DNA of 64,000 nucleotides from Butyricicoccus intestinisimiae (GCF_018918345.1 NZ_JAHLQI010000005.1:1-64000); one strand, 5' to 3'. Shown: positions 16,065 to 25,477, counted from the first letter of the stretch. Notes: generated by a model not told the origin, from the sequence alone. Translations and numbers: made by a program.

Positions 16065-16514
16065 TCACAACTCCTTTTCTACATAAGTACGAAAGGCTTT
16101 GAAATACTTGCGGGAAATCGTCAGGCGCGTCTTGCCGTCTTGCAGGGTGACAATATAATTTCCGGAAAATTCTGACTGCACGGATTGCGCCTGCCGAACA
16201 TTGAGCAGTGTTCCTTTGTTGATTTGAACAAACCCGCTGTGATACAGCGTTTGCGCCAGCTCATATAATTTGTTGCGTGCCTCCATACAGCCCTGCTTGG
16301 TAAAGGCAATGATTTTTCCGTCCATAGCTTCGAAATACAAAATATCTTTGACAGGACACAGATATTCTTTGTCTTCCTGATATAAAAACAGGCAGGAGGT
16401 TGCCTTGGCAGCATGCAGAGCGGCGATGATTTGCGGGATTTGCGGATCGCTGAGATTTCCGCGGATGATAACCTCCAACGCTTCGCTGTCGGATGGCTGC
16501 AAAGTGATTTTCAT
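16065..16514 (-). CDS. LytTR-type DNA-binding regulator without receiver domain
   Basis: A 149-residue protein. Residues 1-40 form a short N-terminal segment, and 45-147 are a LytTR domain, recognisable from VKDILYFEAMDGKIIAFT, FVQINKGTLLNV and LTISRKYFKAFR. There is no phosphoacceptor receiver, so control probably comes from the DUF3021 membrane protein encoded 3 bases downstream. Two direct repeats TAAGTGGT, 21 bases apart, lie upstream at 16588-16616; this is the geometry LytTR proteins use, suggesting autoregulation. Confidence 0.9.
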   Translation of the reverse strand: MKITLQPSDSEALEVIIRGNLSDPQIPQIIAALHAAKATSCLFLYQEDKEYLCPVKDILYFEAMDGKIIAFTKQGCMEARNKLYELAQTLYHSGFVQINKGTLLNVRQAQSVQSEFSGNYIVTLQDGKTRLTISRKYFKAFRTYVEKEL

Positions 16515-16547
16515 ACATGTGTCCTCCTTTCTTATGTTGCTGGCTAT

Positions 16548-16553
16548 AGTATA
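16548..16553 (-). promoter_or_regulatory. -10 box of the LytTR-DUF3021 operon
   Basis: TATACT on the minus strand (16553-16548), 34 bases ahead of the LytTR start. The -35 position (16571-16576) has no consensus match, as expected for an activator-dependent promoter. Confidence 0.5.
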
Positions 16554-16587
16554 TCAGATGGGAGCTGCGGCGTCTCGAAAAACACCG

Positions 16588-16616
16588 TAAGTGGTTGCGC
16601 AGACGCAATAAGTGGT
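16588..16616. promoter_or_regulatory. Direct repeats with 21-bp period, candidate LytTR operator
   Basis: TAAGTGGT occurs at 16588-16595 and again at 16609-16616, exactly two helical turns apart, just upstream of the -35 position of the LytTR gene. AgrA/ComE/HdrR-type LytTR domains bind paired repeats with this spacing. Confidence 0.6.
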
Positions 16617-16631
16617 CGAAATAACACAATG

Positions 16632-16664
16632 AAAAAACCGGCAGATGCCGAAGCATCTGCCGGT
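16632..16664 (-). terminator. Terminator of the phosphofructokinase gene
   Basis: A perfect 12-base stem (ACCGGCAGATGC / GCATCTGCCGGT), CGAA loop, and an A run at 16632-16637 reading as T's on the minus strand. Confidence 0.92.
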
Positions 16665-16697
16665 GCAGCTATATATTCAATACTAGATGAGAGAAAT

Positions 16698-17933
16698 TTA
16701 CTCAGCTACGATCTTAGCCAGCTTTGCGAAGCGCGGCAGGCCATTTTCCTTCTTCATCTGGGTCTCGCCCTGAATCAGCGGCAGAGCGTACTTGACGAAC
16801 TCGTCGGATACGTTGTTGCCACGCTCGTTGATCCACTCTACCGGAACCTTCTTCTCGTAGTTTGCTACGTCGGACAGGTTCAGCAGCTTGGTCTTGCAGG
16901 TGTAGCCGTTCTCACGGGAGCACTCGAAAGCAACCATCTTGTCGGTCTCGCCAGCAACTGCGGAGTTAACAGCAGTCTGACCAGCCAGGAAGGACTCGTC
17001 GATGTCGGTCTGGGAAGCGCAATGAGCAGCGCAGCGCTGCAGCAGGGACAGCTCGATGCCGCGAACCTTTACGCCCAGCTTTTCCTTGACAGCGTCTGCC
17101 AGCATAGCAGCCAAGCCGCCCAGCTGAGCATGACCGAAGCCGTCGGTAGCAGAGGTCTTAGCCTCGGATACGAAGGAACCGTCAGCGTAGTGGATACCCT
17201 CAGATACAGCTACGATAACATTGTGGTTCTTCTCCCACAGTGCGGAAACGTCTTCCAAGAACTCGTCCATGTTGAAGTCAACTTCCGGCAGGTAAACCAG
17301 ATCAGCCGGATAGCCAGCAACGGAAGCCAGGGAAGCAGCGCCTGCCAGCCAGCCTGCGTGACGGCCCATGATCTCGATGATGGAGACCTGACCCTTGTCA
17401 TATACGTGGGAATCCTGGTAAACTTCTGCGATGGAAGTAGCGATGTACTTAGCAGCGGAAGCGAAGCCCGGGCAATGGTCGGTGCCGAACAGGTCGTTGT
17501 CGATGGTCTTCGGAATGCCCATTACGCGGCAGTCGTAGCCAACCTTCTTCATGTACTTAGAGATCTTGTTGCAGGTATCCATGGAGTCGTTGCCGCCGTT
17601 GTAGAAGAAGTAACGAACGTCATACTTCTTGAAGATCTCAAGGATGCGCTTGTAATCGGTGTCGTCTACGTCCGGATCAGCGATCTTGTAGCGGCAGGAA
17701 CCCAGTGCGGAAGACGGGGTGTACTTCAGCAGCTCCAGCTCAGCCGGATCTTCCTTGTCCATGATATACAGCTTGTCGTTCAGAACGCCGACAATGCCGT
17801 TTGCAGCGCCGTAAACGGTGGTGATGGAATCAGAATCCAGACCAGCCTTGATTGCGCCGTATGCGCTTGCGTTGATAACAGAAGTCGGACCACCGGACTG
17901 GCCGATGATCATAGCACCCTTCAGTTCACTCAT
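16698..17933 (-). CDS. pfp: 6-phosphofructokinase, probably pyrophosphate-dependent
   Basis: A 411-residue PFKA-family enzyme that phosphorylates fructose-6-phosphate. The phosphoryl-donor loop is GGNDS at 113-117, so Asp116 takes the place of the Gly that marks ATP-dependent enzymes (Gly104 in E. coli). The substrate loop is PKTIDND with Lys142 instead of Gly (position 124). Asp plus Lys at these two places is the recognised mark of PPi users, which make the step reversible. Motifs GQSGGPT at the N-terminus and MGRHAGWLA are also typical. It is transcribed divergently from the aldolase, the next glycolytic enzyme. Confidence 0.9.
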   Translation of the reverse strand: MSELKGAMIIGQSGGPTSVINASAYGAIKAGLDSDSITTVYGAANGIVGVLNDKLYIMDKEDPAELELLKYTPSSALGSCRYKIADPDVDDTDYKRILEIFKKYDVRYFFYNGGNDSMDTCNKISKYMKKVGYDCRVMGIPKTIDNDLFGTDHCPGFASAAKYIATSIAEVYQDSHVYDKGQVSIIEIMGRHAGWLAGAASLASVAGYPADLVYLPEVDFNMDEFLEDVSALWEKNHNVIVAVSEGIHYADGSFVSEAKTSATDGFGHAQLGGLAAMLADAVKEKLGVKVRGIELSLLQRCAAHCASQTDIDESFLAGQTAVNSAVAGETDKMVAFECSRENGYTCKTKLLNLSDVANYEKKVPVEWINERGNNVSDEFVKYALPLIQGETQMKKENGLPRFAKLAKIVAE

Positions 17934-18248
17934 AATTCAAAAACCTCCTAAATTGTCACGAGAGAAACACGGCGGCGTCTCGTTTCCGCCGGACAAAAAA
18001 AGCCCAGTTTTGCCGCAGTTTCTTATGGTAATTTGAATATACCATATTTTCCAAGGAAAATCAATTCTTTTTACATGTGGCCGGACAAAAGTACCTGCGC
18101 ATACATTTTGGGTAGGATTTGGATAAAATTTGCGAAACTTACACAATCGACTTGATTTTAGCGCAAAAGGCTGGTAAAATACCGTTATACGGAATTCGTG
18201 TGTTTATGGCTGTTTACACACGGAAAATTTCTGAAAGGAAGATGAATA
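17934..18248. promoter_or_regulatory. Divergent regulatory region pfp <- -> fba
   Basis: The 315-base gene-free interval holds one promoter for each gene. On the minus strand TTGATT (18064-18059) and TATATT (18041-18036) have 17-base spacing. On the plus strand TTGATT (18152-18157) and TAAAAT (18175-18180) have 17-base spacing. Both use the same -35 sequence and face away from each other about 90 bases apart. A shared regulator site between them is possible, but I see no clear palindrome. Confidence 0.65.
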
Positions 18249-19217
18249 ATGGCACTTGTAACTACTACTGAGATGTTCAAGAAGGCATATGACGGCGGTT
18301 ACGCAGTTGGCGCTTTCAATGTTAACAACATGGAGATCGTTCAGGGTATCACGGAGGCTGCCGGCGAGCTGAAGGCTCCGGTTATCCTGCAGGTATCCAA
18401 GGGCGCTCGCGCTTACGCAAACCACACCTATCTGGTAAAGATGGTTGAGGCTGCAGTTATCAACAACCCGGATATCCCGATCGCTCTGCATCTGGATCAC
18501 GGCGACTCTTTCGAGGTTTGTAAGTCCTGCATCGACGGCGGCTTCACCTCCGTTATGATCGACGCTTCCTCCAAGTCTTTCGAGGAAAACATCGCTCTGA
18601 CCAAGCAGGTTGTTGAGTACGCACATGACCACGGCGTAGTTGTCGAGGCTGAGCTGGGCACTCTGGCTGGCGTCGAGGACGAAGTTGTTGTTGAGTCTGG
18701 CAACGAGAGCTACACCCATCCGGAAGAAGTAGAGGAATTCGTTTCCCGCACCGGTTGTGACTCTCTGGCAATCGCTATCGGTACTTCCCATGGCGCATAC
18801 AAGTTCACTCCGGAGCAGTGCACTCGCAACGAGGACGGCATTCTGGTTCCGCCTCCGCTGCGTTTCGACGTACTGGAAGAGTGCATCAAGCGTCTGCCGG
18901 GCTTCCCGATCGTTCTGCACGGTTCTTCCTCCGTTCCGCAGGAGTTCGTAAAGATCGTAAACACCTACGGCGGCAAGATGCCGGATGCTATCGGCATTCC
19001 GGAAGATCAGCTGCGTAAGGCTGCTAAGCTGGCTGTATGCAAGATCAACATTGACTCTGACATCCGTCTGGCTATGACTGCTTCTATCCGTAAGCACATG
19101 GCTGAGCATCCGGATCACTTCGATCCGCGCCAGTACCTGAAGCCGGCTCGTCAGGCTGTTAAGGACATGGTAGCTCATAAGATCGTTAACGTTCTGGGCT
19201 GCGATGGCAAGGCTTAA
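18249..19217 (+). CDS. fba: Fructose-bisphosphate aldolase, class II
   Basis: Cleaves fructose-1,6-bisphosphate to dihydroxyacetone phosphate and glyceraldehyde-3-phosphate. The 322-residue length fits. The zinc site begins at LHLDHGDSFE with H81 and H84 and the catalytic Asp83; further metal and phosphate residues are in AIGTSHGAYKF and LHGSSSVPQE. A GAAAGG site precedes the ATG. Codons are strongly biased to C- and G-ending optimal forms, as expected for a highly expressed gene. Single gene with its own promoter and a terminator at 19246. Confidence 0.96.
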   Translation: MALVTTTEMFKKAYDGGYAVGAFNVNNMEIVQGITEAAGELKAPVILQVSKGARAYANHTYLVKMVEAAVINNPDIPIALHLDHGDSFEVCKSCIDGGFTSVMIDASSKSFEENIALTKQVVEYAHDHGVVVEAELGTLAGVEDEVVVESGNESYTHPEEVEEFVSRTGCDSLAIAIGTSHGAYKFTPEQCTRNEDGILVPPPLRFDVLEECIKRLPGFPIVLHGSSSVPQEFVKIVNTYGGKMPDAIGIPEDQLRKAAKLAVCKINIDSDIRLAMTASIRKHMAEHPDHFDPRQYLKPARQAVKDMVAHKIVNVLGCDGKA

Positions 19218-19245
19218 TTCTTTGGCTTTTGTGAAACCTGAATCG

Positions 19246-19275
19246 AAAGGCTGCATCTTCGGATGCAGCCTTTTT
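19246..19275 (+). terminator. Terminator after fba
   Basis: AAAGGCTGCATC / GATGCAGCCTTT stem with TTCG tetraloop and T run. Confidence 0.93.
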
Positions 19276-19401
19276 ATGCCAAACGGAGAATCAGCTTGCC
19301 CATACAAACAAGATGATGCATGGATTGATGCAAAAACGGACAGGAAACCTGCATAACATGCGAAAAAATCGAGTTTCACGCAAAAAAATAGCGTCAGGCT
19401 C

Positions 19402-19430
19402 TTGCAATACGCACACAAGTTATATAAAAT
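19402..19430 (+). promoter_or_regulatory. Putative promoter of the aminotransferase gene
   Basis: TTGCAA at 19402-19407 and TAAAAT at 19425-19430, 17-base spacing. Confidence 0.55.
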
Positions 19431-19488
19431 AAGCTCATACGATTTCCAAAACAATTCGCTAGTATGGCGGGAAAAGAGTGAATACACT

Positions 19489-20556
19489 ATGTTAGACATC
19501 AAATTTACTCCGACGACGAACAAAAAGCCGAAGCCGGATCAGCACAATCTGGGATTTGGTAATTACTATACCGATCATATGCTGATTATTGACCACACCG
19601 AGGGCATCGGCTGGCATGACGCGCGCATCGTGCCGTATCAGCCGATTCAGTTGGATCCGGCTGCCATGGTTCTGCACTATGCCATGGAGTCTTTCGAGGG
19701 CATGAAGGCATACCGCACGCCGGAAGGCAAGGTTCAGCTGTTCCGTCCGGACTGCAACGCAGAGCGTATGTGGAACACCAATGCCCGCATGTGCCTGCCG
19801 CAGCTGCCGGTTGAGGACTTTGTTCAGGCAGTCAAGGCGCTGGTCAAGGTAGAAGAGGACTGGGTTCCGTCTCTGCCGGGTACCTCTCTGTACATCCGTC
19901 CGTTCATCTTTGCTGATGAGCCGCATCTGGGTGTTCGTACCTCTAAGACCCATCAGTTTATGATTATCTGCTCTCCGGTCGGCGCATACTACTCCACCGG
20001 CATCAATCCGGTTAAAATCTTCGTTGAGGACGAGTACACGCGTGCTTGCCCGGGCGGCACCGGCTTCACCAAGTGCGGCGGCAACTACGCTGCATCCCTG
20101 ATTTCTCAGGTTAAGGGTCATGAGCTGGGCTACGAACAGAGCCTGTGGCTGGATGGCGTAGAGCATAAATATGTAGAGGAAGTTGGTTCCATGAACTGCT
20201 TCTTCAAGATTGATGGAACCATCTATACTGCTCCGTGCGTAGGCACGGTACTGCCGGGCGTTACCCGCCGTTCCTGCATTGCGCTGCTGGAGAAGTGGGG
20301 CTACACCGTATCCGAGGAGCGTCTGCCGATCGTTGACATCGTAAAGGCTTCTAAGGAAGGCAAGCTGGAGGAAGTATTCGGCACCGGTACTGCAGCGGTT
20401 ATCTCTCCGGTAGGCGAGCTGCGGTATGAGGATGACGTCTGCAAGATTAACGACGGCAAAATCGGTGACGTTACCCAGAGACTGTATGATACACTGACTG
20501 GTATCCAGTGGGGCACCAAGCCGGATGACATGGGCTGGACCGTTCCGGTGGAATAA
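19489..20556 (+). CDS. ilvE: Branched-chain amino acid aminotransferase
   Basis: PLP enzyme that interconverts leucine, isoleucine and valine with their 2-oxo acids. The product is 355 residues and belongs to the longer class IV type shared with eukaryotic BCATs. The probable PLP lysine is K195 in GTGFTKCGGNYAAS. Other family segments are GIGWHDARIVPY and EEVGSMNCFF. The frame is open 29 codons upstream to 19402, but ATG 19489 begins the conserved protein and lies downstream of the promoter. No other ilv or leu genes are adjacent. A hairpin at 20572-20615 ends it. Confidence 0.94.
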   Translation: MLDIKFTPTTNKKPKPDQHNLGFGNYYTDHMLIIDHTEGIGWHDARIVPYQPIQLDPAAMVLHYAMESFEGMKAYRTPEGKVQLFRPDCNAERMWNTNARMCLPQLPVEDFVQAVKALVKVEEDWVPSLPGTSLYIRPFIFADEPHLGVRTSKTHQFMIICSPVGAYYSTGINPVKIFVEDEYTRACPGGTGFTKCGGNYAASLISQVKGHELGYEQSLWLDGVEHKYVEEVGSMNCFFKIDGTIYTAPCVGTVLPGVTRRSCIALLEKWGYTVSEERLPIVDIVKASKEGKLEEVFGTGTAAVISPVGELRYEDDVCKINDGKIGDVTQRLYDTLTGIQWGTKPDDMGWTVPVE

Positions 20557-20571
20557 TTCACCATGCATTAG

Positions 20572-20618
20572 AGAGGATGGGACAAACGATTGTCGATTCG
20601 TTCGCCTCATCCTCTTTA
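20572..20618 (+). terminator. Hairpin/terminator after ilvE
   Basis: AGAGGATG and CATCCTCT pair around an inner stem (GGACAAACGA / TCGTTCGCC region), followed by a weak TTTATATTTATTT tail. Confidence 0.6.
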
Positions 20619-20664
20619 TATTTATTTGAAGTAAAAATATGAATCAGAAAGGAAACAGCAGAGC

Positions 20665-22890
20665 ATGAAAAAGAGCGTAAAGCGTTTGCTGGCAATGTGT
20701 CTGGCGTGCCTGCTCGTGGCTGGCGGCGTATTCTTCCCGACTGCGTCCAAAGCACAGGCAACGGATGTTCTGACGGTTGGCACCAACGCAGAGTTCCCGC
20801 CGTTCGAGTACATTGGCAATGACGGACAGCCGGACGGCTTTGACATGGCCGTTATCAAGGCGATTGGCAAGGAAGAGGGATTTGAGGTCAAGATCTCCAA
20901 TATGGAGTTCAAGTCTCTGGTAGCCTCGCTGTCTACAGGCAGCTTGGATGCCGTTATCGCGGGCATGACCGTGACAGAAGACCGTCAGAAGTCTGTCGAT
21001 TTCTCGGACAGCTATTATACCGCGACCCAGTGCATCATTGTCAAAAAGGACAGCGATGTCACCAAGCTGGCGGACTTGAATGGCAAGAAAATCGGCGTAC
21101 AGGAGGGCACGACCGGTGACCTGCTGTGTACGCCGGGCGAAGATAATGAGGTTATCACGGACAGCAAGACCGATGTGCAGCGCTTCAAGAAGGGCACGGA
21201 CGCAGTGGTAGCTCTGAACAATGGCGGTGTCGACGCCGTCGTCATTGACCAGAATCCGGCAGAGAACTTTGTATCCAAGAATCCGGATACCCTGAAATTG
21301 ATGCAGGATGATACGTCTACCGAGCAGTATGCCATCGCTGTGCAGAAGGGCGACACGGAAACCCTGAACAAAATCAACGATGGTCTCAAAAAAATCAAGG
21401 AAAACGGCACGTTCGATAAGCTGGTAGCCCAGTATATCGGCGGCAGCGATACACAAGAGACGGCGAACAATACCGGCAAGACGCTGAATATCGGCACCAA
21501 TGCCGAGTTCCCGCCGTTTGAGTACATCGGCAACGATGGCGAGCCGGAAGGCTTTGACATGGCCGTCATCAAGGCAATTGGCAAGGCAGAGGGCTTCAAC
21601 GTCAAGATTACCAACATGGAGTTTAAGTCTCTGGTGGCTTCGCTGGCTACCGGCAGTCTGGACGCTGTCATTGCAGGTATGACGGACACGCCGGATCGCC
21701 GCCAGTCTGTCGATTTCTCGGACAGCTACTATACCGCAACCCAGTGCATTGTCGTCAAGAAGGACAGCACGATTACCAAGCTGGCGGATTTGAACGGCAA
21801 GAAAATCGGTGTACAGGAAGGCACGACCGGTGACCTGCTGTGTACGCCGGGCGAAGATAATGAGGTTATCACGGACAGCAAGACCGATGTGCAGCGCTTT
21901 AAGAAGGGCACAGACGCTGTCGTTGCACTGAAAAACGGCGGTGTAGATGCCGTTGTCATTGACCAGAATCCAGCGCAGAACTTTGTTGCCAACAACAAGG
22001 ACGCGCTCAAGATGATGGAGGATAACACATCCACCGAGCAGTATGCCATTGCAGTCAAGAAGGGTGACACGGAAACCCTGCAGATGATTAACGATGGCCT
22101 GAAGAAAATCAAGGAAGACGGCACATTTGACCAGCTGGTTGACCAGTACATCAACGGCAGTGCCGCAACCGTAGACACCGAAAATCAGGATGATGCTGCG
22201 GCAAATAAGGGCTTTGTAGAAAATCTCAAGTATGTATTTGTAGATACCAACGGTTATATGCTGATGGTCAAGGGCCTCGGCGTCACGATTGGCATTTCGC
22301 TCTGTGCGGGCATTATCGGCATCGTACTCGGCTTTATTATCGCACTGATGAAGCTGACCGAAGTGCGCAGAAAGAAAAAGACCATTTGGTCACGCATCGC
22401 GGGCGTGTATATTGACATTCTGCGCGGTACGCCGTCGATGGTACAGCTGCTGATTATGTTCATGGTTATCTTCCGCAGCCGCTATGCAGTTGTTGCAGCT
22501 ATCTTGGCATTCGGCATCAACAGCGGCGCATATGTCGCAGAGAACATTCGTGCAGGCATTCTGGCAGTGGATAACGGCCAGATGGAAGGCGGCCGTTCGC
22601 TGGGCTTCACCTATGGTGAGACCATGCGGTACATCATTCTGCCGCAGGCAATCAAGAATGTCATTCCGGCACTGGGCAATGAAATGATTACGCTGGTCAA
22701 GGAGACCTCCATCGTCGGTTACGTTGCGATTGTCGATTTGACCAAGGCAGGCGACTTTATTGTATCGCGTACCTATCAGGCATTCCTTCCGCTGATTGCG
22801 GTTGCCATTATTTACTATATTCTGGTTAAGCTGATGACCTTTGGTCTGGCTGCCATCGAAAGGAGACTGCGTCAGAGTGATAACCGTTAA
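20665..22890 (+). CDS. Polar amino acid ABC transporter: two binding domains fused to permease
   Basis: A 741-residue protein. It starts with a cleavable signal (ending near SKAQA, residue ~32). Two SBP_bac_3 domains follow at about 36-265 and 274-503, then a His/Glu/Gln-type permease domain at about 530-735 ([22 protein letters not shown] includes the EAA-loop region). No lipobox is seen; the fused permease anchors the binding domains at the outer face. The two binding domains are 238 residues (714 bases) apart and very similar, nearly identical at base level in parts. The ATPase gene overlaps its end. The substrate is probably a polar amino acid such as Gln, His or Arg; the exact one is not visible. 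Confidence 0.92.
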   Translation: MKKSVKRLLAMCLACLLVAGGVFFPTASKAQATDVLTVGTNAEFPPFEYIGNDGQPDGFDMAVIKAIGKEEGFEVKISNMEFKSLVASLSTGSLDAVIAGMTVTEDRQKSVDFSDSYYTATQCIIVKKDSDVTKLADLNGKKIGVQEGTTGDLLCTPGEDNEVITDSKTDVQRFKKGTDAVVALNNGGVDAVVIDQNPAENFVSKNPDTLKLMQDDTSTEQYAIAVQKGDTETLNKINDGLKKIKENGTFDKLVAQYIGGSDTQETANNTGKTLNIGTNAEFPPFEYIGNDGEPEGFDMAVIKAIGKAEGFNVKITNMEFKSLVASLATGSLDAVIAGMTDTPDRRQSVDFSDSYYTATQCIVVKKDSTITKLADLNGKKIGVQEGTTGDLLCTPGEDNEVITDSKTDVQRFKKGTDAVVALKNGGVDAVVIDQNPAQNFVANNKDALKMMEDNTSTEQYAIAVKKGDTETLQMINDGLKKIKEDGTFDQLVDQYINGSAATVDTENQDDAAANKGFVENLKYVFVDTNGYMLMVKGLGVTIGISLCAGIIGIVLGFIIALMKLTEVRRKKKTIWSRIAGVYIDILRGTPSMVQLLIMFMVIFRSRYAVVAAILAFGINSGAYVAENIRAGILAVDNGQMEGGRSLGFTYGETMRYIILPQAIKNVIPALGNEMITLVKETSIVGYVAIVDLTKAGDFIVSRTYQAFLPLIAVAIIYYILVKLMTFGLAAIERRLRQSDNR
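20770..22164 (+). repeat. Tandem repeat of the binding-domain coding sequence (714-bp period)
   Basis: About 20770-21450 and 21484-22164 encode homologous binding domains. The stretch around 21106-21205 matches 21820-21919 with only a few differences, including synonymous sites, whereas other parts differ more. This indicates a recent duplication or gene conversion. Confidence 0.85.
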
Positions 22891-23605
22891 GAATTTAAAG
22901 AAAAGCTTCGGCGAACTGGAAGTTCTCAAGAAAATCGACTGCGAGATCAACAAGGGCGAGTGCATTGTTGTCATTGGCCCGTCCGGTTCCGGTAAGAGTA
23001 CGTTTTTGCGCTGCTTGAACCGTCTGGAAGAGCCGACCGGCGGTCAGATTATTTTTGACGGCACGGATATTTTGGACAAGGGCACCGACATCAACAAGAT
23101 TCGCCAGAAGCTGGGCATGGTGTTCCAGCACTTCAATCTGTTTAATCATTTGAATGTCATGGACAACCTGACGCTGGCACCGGTCAAGCAGAAGCTGATG
23201 AGCGAGGCAGATGCCAAGAAAAAGGCAGTAGAGCTGCTCAAGCGCGTCGGGCTGGAGGAAAAGGCGGAAAATTATCCGGCACAGCTTTCCGGCGGTCAGA
23301 AACAGCGTGTGGCAATCGTCCGCTCGCTCATGATGGACCCGAAGGCGATTTTGTTCGACGAGCCGACCTCCGCGCTGGATCCGGAAATGGTAGGAGAAGT
23401 TCTTGATACCATGAAGGAGCTGGCAAAGCAGGGCATGACGATGGTTGTCGTAACCCACGAGATGGGCTTCGCCCGCGAGGTGGCTGACCGCGTGATTTTC
23501 ATGTCGGACGGCTACATCACCGAGGAGGGCACACCGGAGGAAATCTTCGACCACCCGAAGATGGAACGCACACAGGCTTTCCTGCGCGCAGTGACACAAA
23601 AGTAA
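22877..23605 (+). CDS. glnQ: Polar amino acid ABC transporter ATP-binding protein (GlnQ type)
   Basis: A 242-residue ATPase. Walker A is GPSGSGKST at 34-42, the signature is LSGGQKQR, Walker B is [13 protein letters not shown] and the switch is VVTHEMGF. I chose GTG 22877, which gives the conserved start [17 protein letters not shown] lies 10 bases ahead, and the start overlaps the last codons of the fused binding protein/permease, so the two are coupled. Together they form a complete two-gene importer. A terminator follows at 23624. Confidence 0.94.
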   Translation: MITVKNLKKSFGELEVLKKIDCEINKGECIVVIGPSGSGKSTFLRCLNRLEEPTGGQIIFDGTDILDKGTDINKIRQKLGMVFQHFNLFNHLNVMDNLTLAPVKQKLMSEADAKKKAVELLKRVGLEEKAENYPAQLSGGQKQRVAIVRSLMMDPKAILFDEPTSALDPEMVGEVLDTMKELAKQGMTMVVVTHEMGFAREVADRVIFMSDGYITEEGTPEEIFDHPKMERTQAFLRAVTQK

Positions 23606-23623
23606 ATCTTGTTTGCAGGATAC

Positions 23624-23656
23624 AAACCCGTCGGCGCATGCCGGCGGGTTTCCTCT
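23624..23656 (+). terminator. Terminator after glnQ
   Basis: AAACCCGTCGGC / GCCGGCGGGTTT stem with GCAT loop, then a pyrimidine-rich CCTCTTTTC tail. Confidence 0.75.
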
Positions 23657-23719
23657 TTTCTCACATGAAAATGAACATGAGCTGCGCAATTTTTGGGAGA
23701 AATTTCGACAGCTGGGGGA

Positions 23720-23748
23720 TTTACTTTGTTTTTAGATGCGAGTATAAT
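23720..23748 (+). promoter_or_regulatory. Promoter of guaB
   Basis: TTTACT at 23720-23725 and TATAAT at 23743-23748, 17-base spacing. Confidence 0.65.
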
Positions 23749-23803
23749 TATAAGCAATTACAGTAAATTTCAGATTGAAGAACGTGAAGGGAGTCGAACT
23801 ATC

Positions 23804-25315
23804 ATGGCATATTATTTTTCTGAACCGTCCCATACCTTCAGCGAATACCTGCTGGTACCGGGATATTCTTCCAGTAAGTGCATTCCGGCGAACGTAGACC
23901 TGAAAACCCCGATTGTAAAGTATCGCAAGGGTGTTGAGGAGTGTCCGATCTCCATCAATATCCCGATGGTTTCCGCTATCATGCAGGCGGTATCCAACGA
24001 TACCATGGCAATCGCTCTGGCACGCGAGGGCGGCATGTCCTTCATCTATGGCTCTCAGAGCATTGAGTCTGAGGCTGCGATGGTTGCCCGCGTCAAGAGC
24101 TACAAGGCTGGCTTTGTTGTCAGCGATTCCAACATCAAGCCGGATCAGACCCTCGGTGACGTACTGGCACTGAAGGAAGCTACCGGCCATTCCACTATGG
24201 CTGTTACCGCAGACGGCACCCCGAACGGCAAGCTGCTCGGCATCGTAACCGGCAGAGATTACCGTGTAAGCCGCATGGAACCGTCTCTGCGCGTGGAAGA
24301 ATTTATGACTCCGTTCGAGAAACTGATTACTGCACCGAAGGATACTTCCCTCAAGGAAGCAAACAACATCATCTGGGATCACAAGCTCAATGCGCTGCCG
24401 ATTATCGACGAGAACCAGAACCTTGTTTACATGGTATTCCGCAAGGACTATGACTCCCATAAGGAAAACACGCTGGAGCTGCTGGATGCACACAAGCGCT
24501 ACATGGTAGGCGCCGGCATCAACACCCGCGACTATGCACAGCGTGTTCCGGCACTGATTGAGGCTGGTGCAGATGTTCTGTGTATCGACTCCTCCGAAGG
24601 CTTCTCCGAGTGGCAGAAGCTGACCATTGACTGGATTCGCGAGAACTATGGTGACACCGTAAAGGTCGGCATGGGCAACGTTGTTGACAAGGAAGGCTTC
24701 CTGTATCTGGCAAAGTGCGGCGCAGACTTCGTAAAGGTCGGCATCGGCGGCGGTTCTATCTGCATCACGCGTGAGCAGAAGGGCATTGGCCGCGGTCAGG
24801 CTACCGCTCTGATCGACGTGGTTCAGGCGCGTGACGAGTACTTTGAGCAGACCGGTATTTATATCCCGATTTGCTCGGACGGCGGTCTGGTATACGACTA
24901 CCACATGACGCTGGCACTGGCTATGGGCGCAGACTTCTTGATGCTCGGCCGCTACTTCTCCCGCTTTGATGAGTCCCCGACGAACCGCGTTGTTGTCGGC
25001 GGCTCCTACATGAAGGAGTACTGGGGCGAAGGCTCTGCTCGTGCAAGAAACTGGCAGCGTTACGACATGGGCGGTGACAAGAAGCTGTCGTTTGAGGAAG
25101 GCGTTGACTCCTACGTTCCGTATGCAGGCGCACTGAAGGACAATGTTGGCATGACGCTGGCAAAGGTTCGCTCTACCATGTGCAACTGCGGTGCCATGAG
25201 CATTCCGGAGCTGCAGCAGAAGGCAAAGATTACGCTGGTTTCCGCAACCTCGCTGGTTGAAGGCGGCGCACATGACGTTGTTTTGCGTGATCCGTCCCGC
25301 AATACTGCGCAGTAA
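23804..25315 (+). CDS. guaB: IMP dehydrogenase of the Tritrichomonas-like type
   Basis: Oxidises IMP to XMP, the committed step to GMP. The 503-residue protein has a barrel catalytic domain interrupted by two CBS motifs (about residues 105-225). Catalytic Cys320 lies in [18 protein letters not shown], and the flap Arg419-Tyr420 in NWQRYD. Most bacterial GuaB have GPGSICTTR in the Cys loop; the GGGSICITR loop, the length and long stretches such as [18 protein letters not shown] resemble, from memory, the enzyme of the protist Tritrichomonas foetus. ATG 23804 was chosen for its GAAGGGAG site and conserved start. Single gene with promoter and terminator. Confidence 0.93.
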   Translation: MAYYFSEPSHTFSEYLLVPGYSSSKCIPANVDLKTPIVKYRKGVEECPISINIPMVSAIMQAVSNDTMAIALAREGGMSFIYGSQSIESEAAMVARVKSYKAGFVVSDSNIKPDQTLGDVLALKEATGHSTMAVTADGTPNGKLLGIVTGRDYRVSRMEPSLRVEEFMTPFEKLITAPKDTSLKEANNIIWDHKLNALPIIDENQNLVYMVFRKDYDSHKENTLELLDAHKRYMVGAGINTRDYAQRVPALIEAGADVLCIDSSEGFSEWQKLTIDWIRENYGDTVKVGMGNVVDKEGFLYLAKCGADFVKVGIGGGSICITREQKGIGRGQATALIDVVQARDEYFEQTGIYIPICSDGGLVYDYHMTLALAMGADFLMLGRYFSRFDESPTNRVVVGGSYMKEYWGEGSARARNWQRYDMGGDKKLSFEEGVDSYVPYAGALKDNVGMTLAKVRSTMCNCGAMSIPELQQKAKITLVSATSLVEGGAHDVVLRDPSRNTAQ

Positions 25316-25343
25316 GTTCGTACAATCTCATCAAATATGATGT

Positions 25344-25376
25344 TCCGGCAGGCAAAAACGCCTGCCGGATTTTTTA
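25344..25376 (+). terminator. Terminator after guaB
   Basis: A perfect 10-base stem (TCCGGCAGGC / GCCTGCCGGA) followed by TTTTTT. Confidence 0.93.
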
Positions 25377-25381
25377 TGGTC

Positions 25382-25410
25382 TTGACATTGCCAGATAAGC
25401 TCCGTATAAT
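25382..25410 (+). promoter_or_regulatory. Consensus promoter of trpB2
   Basis: TTGACA at 25382-25387 and TATAAT at 25405-25410 with 17 bases between; a perfect vegetative promoter. The leader to 25478 is too short for a T-box or a trp attenuator. Confidence 0.85.
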
Positions 25411-25477
25411 TTAAAGTAGTTTAATACTGCAGGTTGCTGCAGTGATACGAAGATTTGAAGATTGGGAGACGGTAGTT

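Noticed and set aside
16413-17951. Open frame of 512 codons on the plus strand opposite the phosphofructokinase gene
   Set aside because: It mirrors a strongly biased real gene, lacks a ribosome site and has no recognisable domain.
20770-22164. Two separate binding-protein genes
   Set aside because: The frame is continuous with no stop or start between the two domains, and the permease follows in the same frame.
23732-25273. Open frame of 513 codons opposite guaB
   Set aside because: The guaB frame is clearly real, with catalytic motifs; the antisense frame is a codon-bias shadow rich in Cys, His and Arg.
25411-25477. T-box or trp attenuator before trpB2
   Set aside because: The leader is only about 60 bases and contains no hairpin or T-box sequence.
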